Shown here piece by piece: positions 15,494-24,020 of a stretch of 33,940 bases of DNA (the stretch's first letter is position 1; every line of letters starts with the position of its first letter). The stretch lies in the NCBI GenBank assembly GCA_903916755.1, contig CAIWXW010000053.1, positions 1-33,940 of the forward strand. Reading direction: 5' to 3'. The notes beneath the pieces were generated by a model. The model searched no databases and was not told where the DNA came from. It worked only from the letters and a program-made list of their open reading frames with translations. The position numbers were made by a program, and so were the translations under genes. Origin of the DNA: an uncultured Opitutaceae bacterium (GTDB lineage: Bacteria > Verrucomicrobiota > Verrucomicrobiia > Opitutales > Opitutaceae).

Positions 15494-16840
15494 CTACGCC
15501 ACCCGCTCGACGATCAACGGCGGGGGCGTCGGACGCTTCGGCGCGAGCCGGAAGGCGTTCTTGAAGTACTCGAGCGCCTGCTCGAGCTTCGCCTCGTCGT
15601 TGTAATGGATCATCATGAGGGGCTCGCCCTGCTTGACCTGGGTGCCGACCTTCTTGATTTCCGAGACGCCGATCGCGTGGTCGATCTTGTCGCCCTCGCG
15701 CTCCCGGCCCGCGCCGAGGATGTGGACGCCGCGGGCAATCATGGCCGCGTTGATCGTGTGCACATAGCCGCGCTTCGGGGCCGGCAGTTTCCGGATGTGC
15801 CGGGCCGCCGCGAACTTCTCGGGGTGATCGATGTAGGAAGTGTCGCCGCCCTGGGCCTTGACCAGCTCCTTGAACTTGGCGAGGGCCGAGCCGTCCGCCA
15901 GGTGGCGCTGGACGGTCTGCTTCGCCGAAAGGGTCGAGCCGGCGACGCCGGCCAGGCGGACGATTTCCATGCCGAGCTTGAGGACCAGCTCCTTCATGTC
16001 GGCCGGGCCCTCGCCCTTCAGCAACTGGATCGCCTCCTTGATCTCGAGGGAGGTGCCGACCGTGTCGCCCAGGGGCTGGTTCATGTCGGTGACAAGCGCG
16101 ACGCAGCGGCGCTTCATCGAGCGGCCGACCCGCGTCATCGAGCGCGCGAGCTGCTTGGCCTGCTCGAGGTCCTTGATGAAGGAACCGTTGCCCCACTTGA
16201 CGTCGATCACCAGGCCCTCGGCGCCCTCCGCCAGTTTACGGGAGAGGACGCTGCCGGTGATGAGGGGAAGGCTCGGGATCGTGCCGGTCTCCTTGCGCAG
16301 CTCGTAGAACTTCGCGTCGGCCGGGGCCAGGTCCTCATTCTGGGCGATGATGGCGCCGCCAATGCGGTTCAGCTGGGAAGTGAACTGCTCGTTGCTCAGG
16401 TTGCCCTTGAAGCCGGGAATCGAGGCCAGCTTGTCCAGGGGGTTGATCACGTAATCGTGCTCAATGCCGCACATCATGGGCACCACGACCCCCGCCGCCA
16501 TGGCGAAGGGGACCAGGACCAGCGCCGTTTTGTCGCCCACGCCGCCGGTCGAGTACTTGTCGATCTTGGGCTTGGCGATGTGCGAAAGGTCGATCACTTC
16601 GCCGGAAAGCATCATTTCCTCGGTCAGATCCGCGGTTTCCTGGGCCGACATGCCCGAGAAGTAGATCGCCATGGCCAGGGCCGCCAGCTGGTGCTGGGGC
16701 ATTTCCCCGTCGAGAATGCTGTCGATGATGAAACGAATCTCCTCCTGGCTGAACTCACCCCCGTCCCGCTTCTTTTCGATCAGAAAACTGAACGACGGCT
16801 TGATAAAACGGCGGGCGGGAATGTTTCGTTTGCTAGTCAT
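15494..16840 (-). CDS. Thymidine/pyrimidine-nucleoside phosphorylase homologue lacking the family signature
   Basis: A 448-residue protein plainly homologous to thymidine phosphorylase (DeoA) along its whole length: FLIEKKRDGGEFSQEEIRF, DKYSTGGVGDKTALVL, LDKLASIPGF, LAPADAKFYELR, PLITGSVLSRKLAEG and ALVTDMNQPLGDTVG. Pyrimidine-binding residues equivalent to R171, S186 and K190 of the Escherichia coli enzyme are kept (R182, S197, K202), as are the phosphate residues K84 and S86 (K95, S97). However, the signature SGRGLGHTGGT is replaced without gaps by CGIEHDYVINP (124-134), so S113, H119 and T123 become Cys, Tyr and Pro, and H85 becomes Tyr. The DNA shows no frameshift. The enzyme may have a new substrate or another role. 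The start is the ATG at 16840, divergent from argS; the first 15 residues exceed the family norm. Confidence 0.85.
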   Translation of the reverse strand: MTSKRNIPARRFIKPSFSFLIEKKRDGGEFSQEEIRFIIDSILDGEMPQHQLAALAMAIYFSGMSAQETADLTEEMMLSGEVIDLSHIAKPKIDKYSTGGVGDKTALVLVPFAMAAGVVVPMMCGIEHDYVINPLDKLASIPGFKGNLSNEQFTSQLNRIGGAIIAQNEDLAPADAKFYELRKETGTIPSLPLITGSVLSRKLAEGAEGLVIDVKWGNGSFIKDLEQAKQLARSMTRVGRSMKRRCVALVTDMNQPLGDTVGTSLEIKEAIQLLKGEGPADMKELVLKLGMEIVRLAGVAGSTLSAKQTVQRHLADGSALAKFKELVKAQGGDTSYIDHPEKFAAARHIRKLPAPKRGYVHTINAAMIARGVHILGAGREREGDKIDHAIGVSEIKKVGTQVKQGEPLMMIHYNDEAKLEQALEYFKNAFRLAPKRPTPPPLIVERVA

Positions 16841-16907
16841 TGGCTTTTAGAATGGACGGAGGGGCCGCTGTGCGGAAAAGTGTACGAGCCAAACGTATAC
16901 CCAACGA

Positions 16908-18677
16908 ATGTCGAGCCGAAACAGCACCCCCTTCCACCTCCTCACGGGGCTCGATTCCGCTCTGAAAACCGCGGCCGGGGCCGCCGGTTTGGACCTCGCG
17001 CTTTTCAACCCGGAAGTGCGCGCCGCGGAGGCCCGGCACGGCGATTTCCAGGCCAACGGCGTCCTGGCCTATGCCAAGCAGGCCAAGGCCAATCCCCGGG
17101 ACCTGGCCACCAAGCTCGTGGCGCAACTGCCTGATTTCGTTAGGGAAACGTGCGAGGTTACGATCGCCGGCCCCGGTTTCATCAATTTCACCCTCAAGCC
17201 GGCCGCCCTTCTGGGCTGGATGCAGGCGTATTCAACCCCCGCCCTTCTGGCCGCCGGAGCCGCGGCCGCCCGCCCGGGTGAGGTCTGGATCGTCGACTAT
17301 AGCTCGCCCAACACGGCCAAGCAGATGCACGTCGGGCACCTGCGTTCGGCGGTCATCGGCGAGGCGCTGGCTCGGATCATGGCCTTCTCCGGAGCTAAGA
17401 TCATCCGGGACAATCATATCGGCGATTGGGGCACCCAGTTCGGCAAGCTGATCTGGGCCTACAAGCGGCAGCTGGATGCCGCTGCCCTGGCCCGGGACCC
17501 CATCGAGGAGTTTGAGCGGCTCTACAAGGCCGGCAACGCCGCGGCCGAGGCCGACCCGGCCATTCTGAAGGAAGCCCAGCAGGAGCTGGTGAAGCTTCAG
17601 TCCGGCGATGCCGAGGACCTGGCCATCTGGCGGCAGATCATCGACGCCAGCCTGACCGCCTTCCAGCAGATCTACGACCGGCTAGGTATCCACTTCGACG
17701 AGACCCTGGGGGAGAGCTTCTATAATGACAAGGTGCCGCTGGTATACCGGGAGCTGGCCGACACCGGCCTCGCCGCGGAAAGCCAGGGTGCCCTGGTCGT
17801 CTTCCACGAGAGCCACCCCAGGTTCAAGACCCAGCCCTTCATCATCCGCAAGTCCGACGGCGCCGCCAACTATGCCTCGAGCGACCTGGCGACCATCCTT
17901 TATCGGGCGGACCATTTCAGGGCCCGCGGCATCATCTATGTGGTCGATTCGCGCCAGCGGGACCACTTCGAGCAGCTGTTTCTCACGGCCGCGGAATGGT
18001 TCAGGCGGACACGCCGCACCCTCCCCGCCCTGCACCACGTCGACTTCGGGACCGTCCTCGGCGAGAACAACAAGCCGCTCAAGACCCGCGACGGGGAAAA
18101 CATCAAGCTAAAGGACCTGCTCGGCGAGGCCGAGGAGCGGGCCTACGCGCTCGTGAGCGCCAAGAGCCCGGATTTCCCGGAGGCCGAGCGCCGCTCCATC
18201 GCCGCCATTGTCGGGGTCGGCTCCGTGCAATATGCGGACCTGGCCCAGAACCGGTCGAGCGACTACCTGTTCGCGTGGGACAAGATGATTTCCCTCGAGG
18301 GCAACACGGCGGCCTACCTCCTCTATGCCGTCTCGCGGATCCACTCGATCTTCCGCAAGGAGGGCCTCCAGCCCGGGGACCCGGAGGCCGAGGCCGGCGC
18401 CGGCGCGCCCGAGACCCCGGCCGAGATCGCCCTGGCCCGCAAGATCCTCAAGTTCGCGGACGCCGTGCGGCTGGCCAATGATTCGCTCCGCCCCCACTTC
18501 CTCTGCCTGTACCTCTATGAGCTGGCGGGCGAGTTCAGCGCCTTCTACAGCGCCGACAAGGTCCTGGTCGACGATCACGCGATCCGCGCCCGCCGGCTGC
18601 TCCTGTGCGCGCGGACGGTCCTGATGCTGGAAACCGGCCTCCACCTGCTGGGCCTGCGCACGCTGACGCGGATGTGA
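16908..18677 (+). CDS. argS: Arginyl-tRNA synthetase
   Basis: A 589-residue class I aminoacyl-tRNA synthetase that charges tRNA-Arg. The N-terminal Add-1 domain (1 to about 110), the HIGH motif as HVGH in PNTAKQMHVGHLRS, and the ArgRS-specific GTVLGENNKPLKTRDG in place of KMSKS are all visible; many bacterial ArgRS lack a canonical KMSKS. The DALR anticodon-binding domain fills the last 120 residues and ends, as is normal, in LRTLTRM. The ATG at 16908 fits the family N-terminus; no Shine-Dalgarno is seen. The divergent phosphorylase gene starts 67 bases away; the gap contains an imperfect dyad GTGTACG-N7-CGTATAC (near 16882-16902). Confidence 0.96.
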   Translation: MSSRNSTPFHLLTGLDSALKTAAGAAGLDLALFNPEVRAAEARHGDFQANGVLAYAKQAKANPRDLATKLVAQLPDFVRETCEVTIAGPGFINFTLKPAALLGWMQAYSTPALLAAGAAAARPGEVWIVDYSSPNTAKQMHVGHLRSAVIGEALARIMAFSGAKIIRDNHIGDWGTQFGKLIWAYKRQLDAAALARDPIEEFERLYKAGNAAAEADPAILKEAQQELVKLQSGDAEDLAIWRQIIDASLTAFQQIYDRLGIHFDETLGESFYNDKVPLVYRELADTGLAAESQGALVVFHESHPRFKTQPFIIRKSDGAANYASSDLATILYRADHFRARGIIYVVDSRQRDHFEQLFLTAAEWFRRTRRTLPALHHVDFGTVLGENNKPLKTRDGENIKLKDLLGEAEERAYALVSAKSPDFPEAERRSIAAIVGVGSVQYADLAQNRSSDYLFAWDKMISLEGNTAAYLLYAVSRIHSIFRKEGLQPGDPEAEAGAGAPETPAEIALARKILKFADAVRLANDSLRPHFLCLYLYELAGEFSAFYSADKVLVDDHAIRARRLLLCARTVLMLETGLHLLGLRTLTRM

Positions 18678-18685
18678 GTCGGCGG

Positions 18686-18704
18686 GGCCCGGCGCGCCCG
18701 GGCC
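18686..18704 (+). terminator. GC-only hairpin after argS
   Basis: GGCCCGG / CCGGGCC form a seven-pair stem with a five-base loop nine bases after the argS stop. No T-run follows, so termination by this element alone is uncertain. Confidence 0.3.
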
Positions 18705-18721
18705 GCGTCCGCACCAATGTC

Positions 18722-18749
18722 TTGCCACCGCCCCCTCCCCCTCTAGCGT
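18722..18749 (+). promoter_or_regulatory. Possible promoter for the PpiD-like gene
   Basis: TTGCCA (18722-18727) and TAGCGT (18744-18749) are 16 bases apart. The -35 is five of six to consensus, the -10 only three of six. The spacer and leader are almost pure C/T and contain no Shine-Dalgarno before the ATG at 18766. Confidence 0.25.
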
Positions 18750-18765
18750 CATTCCCCTTCCCCCT

Positions 18766-20478
18766 ATGATTTCCTGGATCCAGCGTTCCTTCCAGCACCA
18801 CTTTAAGTTCATCTTCGCCGTCATCCTCGGCGCCACGATCATCTCCTTCGTGGTGACGATCGGCGCCCAGGGGGGCGTCGGCCGCGCGGACCGCACCCTC
18901 GCCCGCCGGGATTTCTTCGGGCACAATCTCGGTTCGGCCCCGGACTACCAGCAGATGGCCTCGGACGCCCGCGTCAGCGTGATGCTCCAGATCGGCGATG
19001 CCTCCGGCCTGGATGACGAGCAGCTCAAGAACTACACCCTGCAGCGCGTCGCCGCCCTGCACTTTGCCGACGAACTGCACCTGCCGCAGGCGACGCCCAC
19101 CGAACTGGAAGGCTTTATTCGCAACCTGCGCATTTTTGCCGGTGAAAATGGCCAGTTCGACGCCAACCGCTACGCGGCCTTCCGGGCCAATGGCGAGCGC
19201 ATGCTCGGCGTGACCGAGGCCGACGTGGCCCGCGTCCTGGCCGAGGACATCCGGATGAACCGCGTGCAGCAGTTGCTCGACGGGCCCGGCTACGTCCTGC
19301 CTGGCGACGTGCGCGACCAGTTCGTCCACATGGAGACCTCCTGGACGGTCGGCATCGCCACCGTCGACTACGCGAGCTTCCACCCCGCGATCGAGCCGAC
19401 GGAGGCCGAGCTGACGAAATATTTCAACGAGAACGAGCTCCGCTACCAGATCGCGCCCCGCGTCGAGGCGACCTATGTCGCCTTCCCCTCGGCCCCGCAT
19501 CTGCCCGAGGTAAAGGTGACCGACGCCGAAGTCCGCGCCTTCTATGACGCCGACCCGACCCGTTTTCCCTCCAAGGTGAAGCCGGCGGCACCCATCACTT
19601 CCGCCCCGGCGGGCGGCCCGAAAGGCCCGACCATCACGCCCCCGGTCACGCCCGATGCGGCCTTTGCCTCCGTCCGCGCGGACGTGGAGACCACCTTCCG
19701 GCAGGAGCGCGCCCGCCGCGCCGCCCTCAAGGCCGCATCGGATTTCGGGTATGACCTGTACCAGAACAAGGTCGCCGCGGGCGCCTTTGACGCCTTTCTC
19801 GCCTCGCGCCAGCTGACGGCCAAGCCGCTGGCCCCGTTCACGCAGGACGCGGGCCCGGCCGAGCTGGGCAGCTCCGCCGACATCGGCGAGGCCGCCTTCA
19901 AGCTGGATGCCGACCACTACTATTCCGAGGCCCTCGCCACGCCCGACGGGGCCGCGATCGTGATCTGGAAGGCGGTCGAGCCGACCCGCAAGCCGGCCCT
20001 GGCCGAAGTGCGCGCCAAGGTCCTCGCCGACTATCAGGATGACCAGCGCCACCAGCGCTTCATCGCCCTCGGCCACGCGATCAAGGCGGATCTGCAGGCC
20101 CGCCTCAAGGGCGGCCAGAACTTCGTCCAGGCCGCGGCCGCCGCCGCCGCCACCGCGGCGGTCAAGATCGACGCCAAGGTGCTGCCGGCCTTCACGCTGC
20201 ACGCGCCGCCCACCGGCCTCGATGACACCGTGACCGCCACCCTCGAGCACCTTGAAAAGGGGACCCTGTCCGACATGGTCGCGACCGCCGACAAAGGCTA
20301 CTTGGTCTACGCCCTCGACCGCAAGGAGCCGGACCCCAAGTCCAGCGCCCCGCGGGTCGCCGAAGTGCGCGGGCAACTGGCGGCCTATTCGGCGCGCAGC
20401 GGATCGAGCGCCTATTTCTCGGAAATGGTCGCCGCCGAGCTGAAGCGCAGCGAGGCCGCGACGGCGCAGGCCCAGTAG
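18766..20478 (+). CDS. PpiD/SurA-like membrane-anchored periplasmic folding factor
   Basis: A 570-residue protein with one N-terminal membrane anchor (about residues 14-34, FKFIFAVILGATIISFVV) and a large periplasmic part, the PpiD layout. A SurA_N-like helical region follows (LQRVAALHFADELHLPQATP and FDANRYAAFRANGERM). A catalytic parvulin domain is not obvious. Two stretches, EAAFKLDADHYYSEALATPD and LEHLEKGTLSDMVATADKG, resemble the second half of parvulin folds but lack the usual GGDLGW-type strand, so isomerase activity may be lost. An Ala/Pro-rich insert at about 270-300 links the halves. Known PpiD proteins (about 620 residues) sit at the SecYEG exit and help outer-membrane proteins. 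The TolC-family gene follows on the same strand. Confidence 0.75.
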   Translation: MISWIQRSFQHHFKFIFAVILGATIISFVVTIGAQGGVGRADRTLARRDFFGHNLGSAPDYQQMASDARVSVMLQIGDASGLDDEQLKNYTLQRVAALHFADELHLPQATPTELEGFIRNLRIFAGENGQFDANRYAAFRANGERMLGVTEADVARVLAEDIRMNRVQQLLDGPGYVLPGDVRDQFVHMETSWTVGIATVDYASFHPAIEPTEAELTKYFNENELRYQIAPRVEATYVAFPSAPHLPEVKVTDAEVRAFYDADPTRFPSKVKPAAPITSAPAGGPKGPTITPPVTPDAAFASVRADVETTFRQERARRAALKAASDFGYDLYQNKVAAGAFDAFLASRQLTAKPLAPFTQDAGPAELGSSADIGEAAFKLDADHYYSEALATPDGAAIVIWKAVEPTRKPALAEVRAKVLADYQDDQRHQRFIALGHAIKADLQARLKGGQNFVQAAAAAAATAAVKIDAKVLPAFTLHAPPTGLDDTVTATLEHLEKGTLSDMVATADKGYLVYALDRKEPDPKSSAPRVAEVRGQLAAYSARSGSSAYFSEMVAAELKRSEAATAQAQ

Positions 20479-20566
20479 AAAGCCTGCAACTTTCCGACGC
20501 ATGAAGCGTCTCCCGGGAAAATTCCGCAACTTTTGTCCGCGCTCGGTGTTATCTTGGAATCCCCTC

Positions 20567-22228
20567 ATGTCACGTACCTTCGCCCGCGTCTCCGCCTTCG
20601 CCCTTAGCCTCGCCGCCTTCACCGGCGCGCGCGCCCAGGACACCGCCTCCGCCCCGGCGCCCGCCAATTCCAAGTACGCCGCTCCGGTCGCGCCGACGCC
20701 GATCGTGACCGACGCGACGCCCCAGGAGAACGGCATTCCGCTGTCGATCGACCAATGCGTGGCGCAGGCCCTCGCCAAGAACTTCTCGGTCCAGATCCAG
20801 ACCTTCTCGATCGATTCGGCCAAGGCCGGTGTGATCATCGCGCAGTCCACCTACGATCCCACCTTCGGCGTCAGCTGGGAGAAGGTCGTGAACAAGTCCG
20901 ACCAGCTTTCCTTCGTCAACCAGACCACCACCTCGGGGGGCACCACCACGACCACCGGCAACGGCGGCGCGAGCACGACGGGCGGCACCACCACGACCGG
21001 CGGCAGCGGCACCACGACGACCACGACCTATTTCCCGCGCAGCAACGACCAGACGACGACGCTCTCCGCCAGCCAGAACATCATCACCGGCGGCTCGGTC
21101 ACGGCGAACTACATCGTCGCCCACAACATGAGCAACTCGGCGCAGGCGTTCCTCAACCCGGCCTACGACGGCAACGTCTCGCTCAACATCACCCAGCCCC
21201 TCCTGCAGGGCGCCGGCACCGATTACGCCCGGGCCGCGATCCAGATCGCGCGCTACAACGTCTCCCTCTCCAAGCTGAGCTTCAAGAGCACGATCCTCAG
21301 CACGATCCTCAACGTCGAGACGGCCTACTACAACCTCATCTTCGCCCGCCGCCAGCTGATGGTCGGCCAGGACAACGTGGTGCTCGCGCAGCGGCTCCTC
21401 GACGAGAACACGACCAAGCGCCAGACGGGCGTCCTCACCGACCTGGACGTCGTCCAGGCGCAGGCCGGCCTCGCCACCGCCCAGAGCCAGCTGATCAGCG
21501 ACCGCCAGCAGATGGAGAACGCCGAGGACACCCTTTTCGCCGCCATGGGGGAGCGCGAGTTCAAGGCGCCCGTGGGCGTCGTCGCGTTCCCCACCCTCCC
21601 GGACACCAACGTCTCCTTCTACGTCTCGTACAAGCACGCCCGCGACGACGGCCCCAACCTGGCGATCGCCCAGACCATGATCGAGCAGCTGAAACTCGAC
21701 GCCCTGCGGGCCAAGCGGAACTTCCTCCCGCTGCTCGACGTGAACGGCGGCGCCGGCTACCTGACCGCGCGCGATTCCTTCTACAATGCGGCCACCAAGG
21801 TGTGGAACGGCCCGGGCTACAACTGGCAGGCCGGCGTCACCCTGAGCGTGCCGTGGGGCCTGCGCCAGAGCAAGGCGCTCTACCGCCAGGCGCGCGACAG
21901 CATGAACGCCGAGCAGGTCACCTACGACCAGACCGACCAGCAGCTGACCGTGCAGGTCCGCGCGGACGTGCGCGCCGTGACGGCCAACCTGGAGAACGTG
22001 ACCGCGGCCGGCCAGGCCGCGACCCTGAGCCAGAAGCAGTATGACCTGCAGAAGGCCCGGTTCGACGCCGGGCTCGCGACGTCCTACGACGTCCTCCAGG
22101 CCCAGCTGCTGCTCTCGCAGGCCCGCGTCTCCGAAATCCAGGCCGAGGTGAACCTCCGGCTGGCCTTGGCCGCCCTGCATTTCCTCGAGGGCAGCTCCCT
22201 CGCGTTTTACCACGTCAACCTGGAGTAG
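20567..22228 (+). CDS. TolC-family outer membrane efflux/secretion channel
   Basis: A 553-residue outer membrane factor. MSRTFARVSAFALSLAAFTG with cleavage after ARA is the signal peptide. The two tandem OEP repeats of the family are visible: the first begins at LSIDQCVAQALAKNFSVQIQ and includes ILNVETAYYNLIFARRQLMV and TGVLTDLDVVQAQAGLATAQ; the second ends with QKARFDAGLATSYDVLQAQL and VNLRLALAALHFLEG. Trimeric TolC homologues form the exit duct of efflux pumps or type I secretion. A Thr/Gly-rich tract at 120-153 lies between the first two beta strands, the extracellular loop in known structures. The ATG at 20567 is preferred to one 66 bases upstream because it begins the signal peptide directly. 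No membrane fusion protein or pump gene adjoins it. The stop is six bases from the facing miaA stop. Confidence 0.9.
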   Translation: MSRTFARVSAFALSLAAFTGARAQDTASAPAPANSKYAAPVAPTPIVTDATPQENGIPLSIDQCVAQALAKNFSVQIQTFSIDSAKAGVIIAQSTYDPTFGVSWEKVVNKSDQLSFVNQTTTSGGTTTTTGNGGASTTGGTTTTGGSGTTTTTTYFPRSNDQTTTLSASQNIITGGSVTANYIVAHNMSNSAQAFLNPAYDGNVSLNITQPLLQGAGTDYARAAIQIARYNVSLSKLSFKSTILSTILNVETAYYNLIFARRQLMVGQDNVVLAQRLLDENTTKRQTGVLTDLDVVQAQAGLATAQSQLISDRQQMENAEDTLFAAMGEREFKAPVGVVAFPTLPDTNVSFYVSYKHARDDGPNLAIAQTMIEQLKLDALRAKRNFLPLLDVNGGAGYLTARDSFYNAATKVWNGPGYNWQAGVTLSVPWGLRQSKALYRQARDSMNAEQVTYDQTDQQLTVQVRADVRAVTANLENVTAAGQAATLSQKQYDLQKARFDAGLATSYDVLQAQLLLSQARVSEIQAEVNLRLALAALHFLEGSSLAFYHVNLE

Positions 22229-22234
22229 CCGGCG

Positions 22235-23110
22235 CTAGGGCACGGCGGTCCGGTGGGCCGGCAGCTGCGTGCGGAACCACGTGCGCTGCTTTTTCACGAG
22301 GGCGCGCGTGTTCCTGACGATCTCGGCGGCGAGCTGGCCCGGCGCCAGCCGGCCGTCGAGCAGCGCGCGGACCTCGCGGTAGCCGATCGCACCCGCGGCG
22401 CTGGGGTTCTCCTCGAGCCCGGCCGCCCGCAGCCGCCGCACTTCCTCGACCAGGCCCTGCCGCAGCATGCCCGCCACCCGGGCCTCGATGCGCGCCTCGA
22501 GCTCGGCCGGCGGCCGCTCCAGGAGCGTGACCTCCTTTTCCCACGCGGCGAACGGCGCGGGGATCCGGGCGAACTCCGCGGCCAGCTGCGCGAGCGATTG
22601 GCCGGAGGCCAGGCAGCGCTCGAGGGCCCGCGTGACCCGCCGGGGATTGTCGCGGTCGAGGGCGCCCAGGCCCGCCGGGTTGAGCCGCTCCAGCTCCGCG
22701 ACCAGGGCGGCCAGGCCCTCGGCGGCCAGCCGCGCCGCCACCTGCGCCCGCAGGTCCGCCGGCACCTCGACCGCGTCGGTCACCGCCGCGAAGAACGCCT
22801 TGAGATAGAATCCGCTGCCGCCCGCCACGAGCACCCGGCGGCCGCGCGCGACAATTTCCTCGGCCACGATGCGGGCCAGCATGGCATAGCTCGCCACGTT
22901 CATCGGCTCGTTGACCGCGCGGACGTCAATCAGGTGATGGGGGATCCGCGCGCGCTCCGCCGGCGTCGGCTTCGCCGTCCCGATGTCCATTCCCCGGTAA
23001 AAAAGCAGCGAGTCGCAGGAGATGATCTCCGCTCCGTGCGCCTCCGCCCAGCGCAGCGCCCACTCCGTCTTCCCGGCCGCCGTGCAGCCCGTGACGACGT
23101 GCAGCTTCAT
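22235..23110 (-). CDS. miaA: tRNA dimethylallyltransferase MiaA
   Basis: A 291-residue enzyme that adds dimethylallyl to N6 of A37 in tRNAs reading codons that begin with U. Family motifs are the P-loop TGCTAAGKTEWA, CDSLLFYRGMDIGTAKPTP (target Asp and substrate site), VAGGSGFYLKAFF and the C-terminal KKQRTWFR. The P-loop has Cys where most MiaA have Pro (GPTASGKT). The start is the ATG at 23110, ten bases after the trpA stop, so the two genes form an operon. The protein is slightly shorter than the usual 300-316 residues, mostly at the C-terminus. Confidence 0.94.
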   Translation of the reverse strand: MKLHVVTGCTAAGKTEWALRWAEAHGAEIISCDSLLFYRGMDIGTAKPTPAERARIPHHLIDVRAVNEPMNVASYAMLARIVAEEIVARGRRVLVAGGSGFYLKAFFAAVTDAVEVPADLRAQVAARLAAEGLAALVAELERLNPAGLGALDRDNPRRVTRALERCLASGQSLAQLAAEFARIPAPFAAWEKEVTLLERPPAELEARIEARVAGMLRQGLVEEVRRLRAAGLEENPSAAGAIGYREVRALLDGRLAPGQLAAEIVRNTRALVKKQRTWFRTQLPAHRTAVP

Positions 23111-23120
23111 CGGGCCGGCC

Positions 23121-23921
23121 TCAGCGGGCGGTGCCCGCCGCCAGATCGGCCGTCCTCGCCTGCAGTTCCGGGCCGATCCGCGCGCGCTGGTTGAGATTGT
23201 CCCGGATCACGTTCACGAGGGCGCTGCCCACCACGACGCCGTCGGCCTGCGCGGCCACCTCGGCGACCTGGGCCCGGGAAGAGATGCCGAATCCGACCGC
23301 CACGGGCAGCGGCGTGAAGCGCCGGATCCGGGCCACCGCGGCGCCGATGCCGACGGCCAGCTGCTCGCGGACGCCCGTCACGCCCTCGCGCGAGACGTAA
23401 TAGATGAAGCCGGTCGCGGCGGCGGCGATCTTGGCCAGCCGGGCGTCCGGCGTGGTCGGCGCGACGATGAACACCGTCTCGAGGCCGTGGCGCTGCGCCG
23501 CGGCCCTGACCTCCCCCGCCTCCTCGGGCGGCAGGTCGAGGGTCAGCAGGCCGTCCACGCCGGCCGCCCGCGCGGCCTGGATGTAGGCCTCGACGCCGTT
23601 GGCGAAGACCAGGTTGTAGTAGGTGTAGAAGACGATCGGCACCTGGCTCTCCTGCCGGATCCGCCGGACGAGCTCGAGCACCTTGGCGGCGGTCATCCCG
23701 CTTTCGAGCGCCCGCTGGGCGGCAAGCTGGTTGGTCGGGCCGTCGGCCAGGGGGTCGGAGAACGGGACGCCGATCTCCAGGATGTCAGTCCCGCCCGCGA
23801 TCACCGCGCGGCAGGCGGCGAGCGAGCTGTCGAAATCCGGGTCGCCGGCGCACAGGTAGGCGATGAAGGCGGCGCGGTTCTGGGCGCGCGCCCCGGCGAA
23901 AGCTTGGGCGAGACGGGACAT
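23121..23921 (-). CDS. trpA: Tryptophan synthase alpha subunit
   Basis: A 266-residue TIM-barrel enzyme that splits indole-3-glycerol phosphate into indole and glyceraldehyde 3-phosphate, passing indole to TrpB. The catalytic pair is in LEIGVPFSDPLADGP (E49 and D60), and phosphate-binding loops are visible in VAVGFGISSRAQV and GVVVGSALVN. YYVSREGVTGVRE is the usual loop 6. trpB is not adjacent; here trpA heads an operon with miaA. The ATG at 23921 gives the normal N-terminus MSRLAQAFA. On its strand a GATAAT -10-like hexamer lies near 23967-23972, next to a perfect palindrome that may be an operator. Confidence 0.95.
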   Translation of the reverse strand: MSRLAQAFAGARAQNRAAFIAYLCAGDPDFDSSLAACRAVIAGGTDILEIGVPFSDPLADGPTNQLAAQRALESGMTAAKVLELVRRIRQESQVPIVFYTYYNLVFANGVEAYIQAARAAGVDGLLTLDLPPEEAGEVRAAAQRHGLETVFIVAPTTPDARLAKIAAAATGFIYYVSREGVTGVREQLAVGIGAAVARIRRFTPLPVAVGFGISSRAQVAEVAAQADGVVVGSALVNVIRDNLNQRARIGPELQARTADLAAGTAR

Positions 23922-23976
23922 GCGACCATGGAAAGCCTAAAACTTGAAAGCGGGAAGCGGAAAACATTATCATTGA

Positions 23977-23990
23977 AAGGGGCGCCCCTT
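23977..23990. promoter_or_regulatory. 14-bp perfect palindrome between divergent trpA and the regulator gene
   Basis: AAGGGGCGCCCCTT is perfectly self-complementary. It lies 55 bases before trpA (leftward) and 30 before the response-regulator start (rightward). GATAAT on the trpA strand (about 23967-23972) adjoins it, so a protein bound here would cover the trpA -35 region. On the other strand TTGAAA (23944-23949) and CATTAT (23965-23970) could be a promoter with a short 15-base spacer. Operator function is inferred from position and symmetry only. Confidence 0.4.
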
Positions 23991-24020
23991 CCGGCGCATT
24001 GCTCGGGGAGATGCCCGCGG

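Noticed and set aside
20496-20510. Hairpin GACGC-ATGAA-GCGTC before the TolC-like gene
   Set aside because: Five pairs, no T-run, and no clear promoter or terminator role.
18535-20850. 771-codon open frame antisense to the PpiD-like gene
   Set aside because: Same shadow composition; the forward gene has a membrane anchor and family features.
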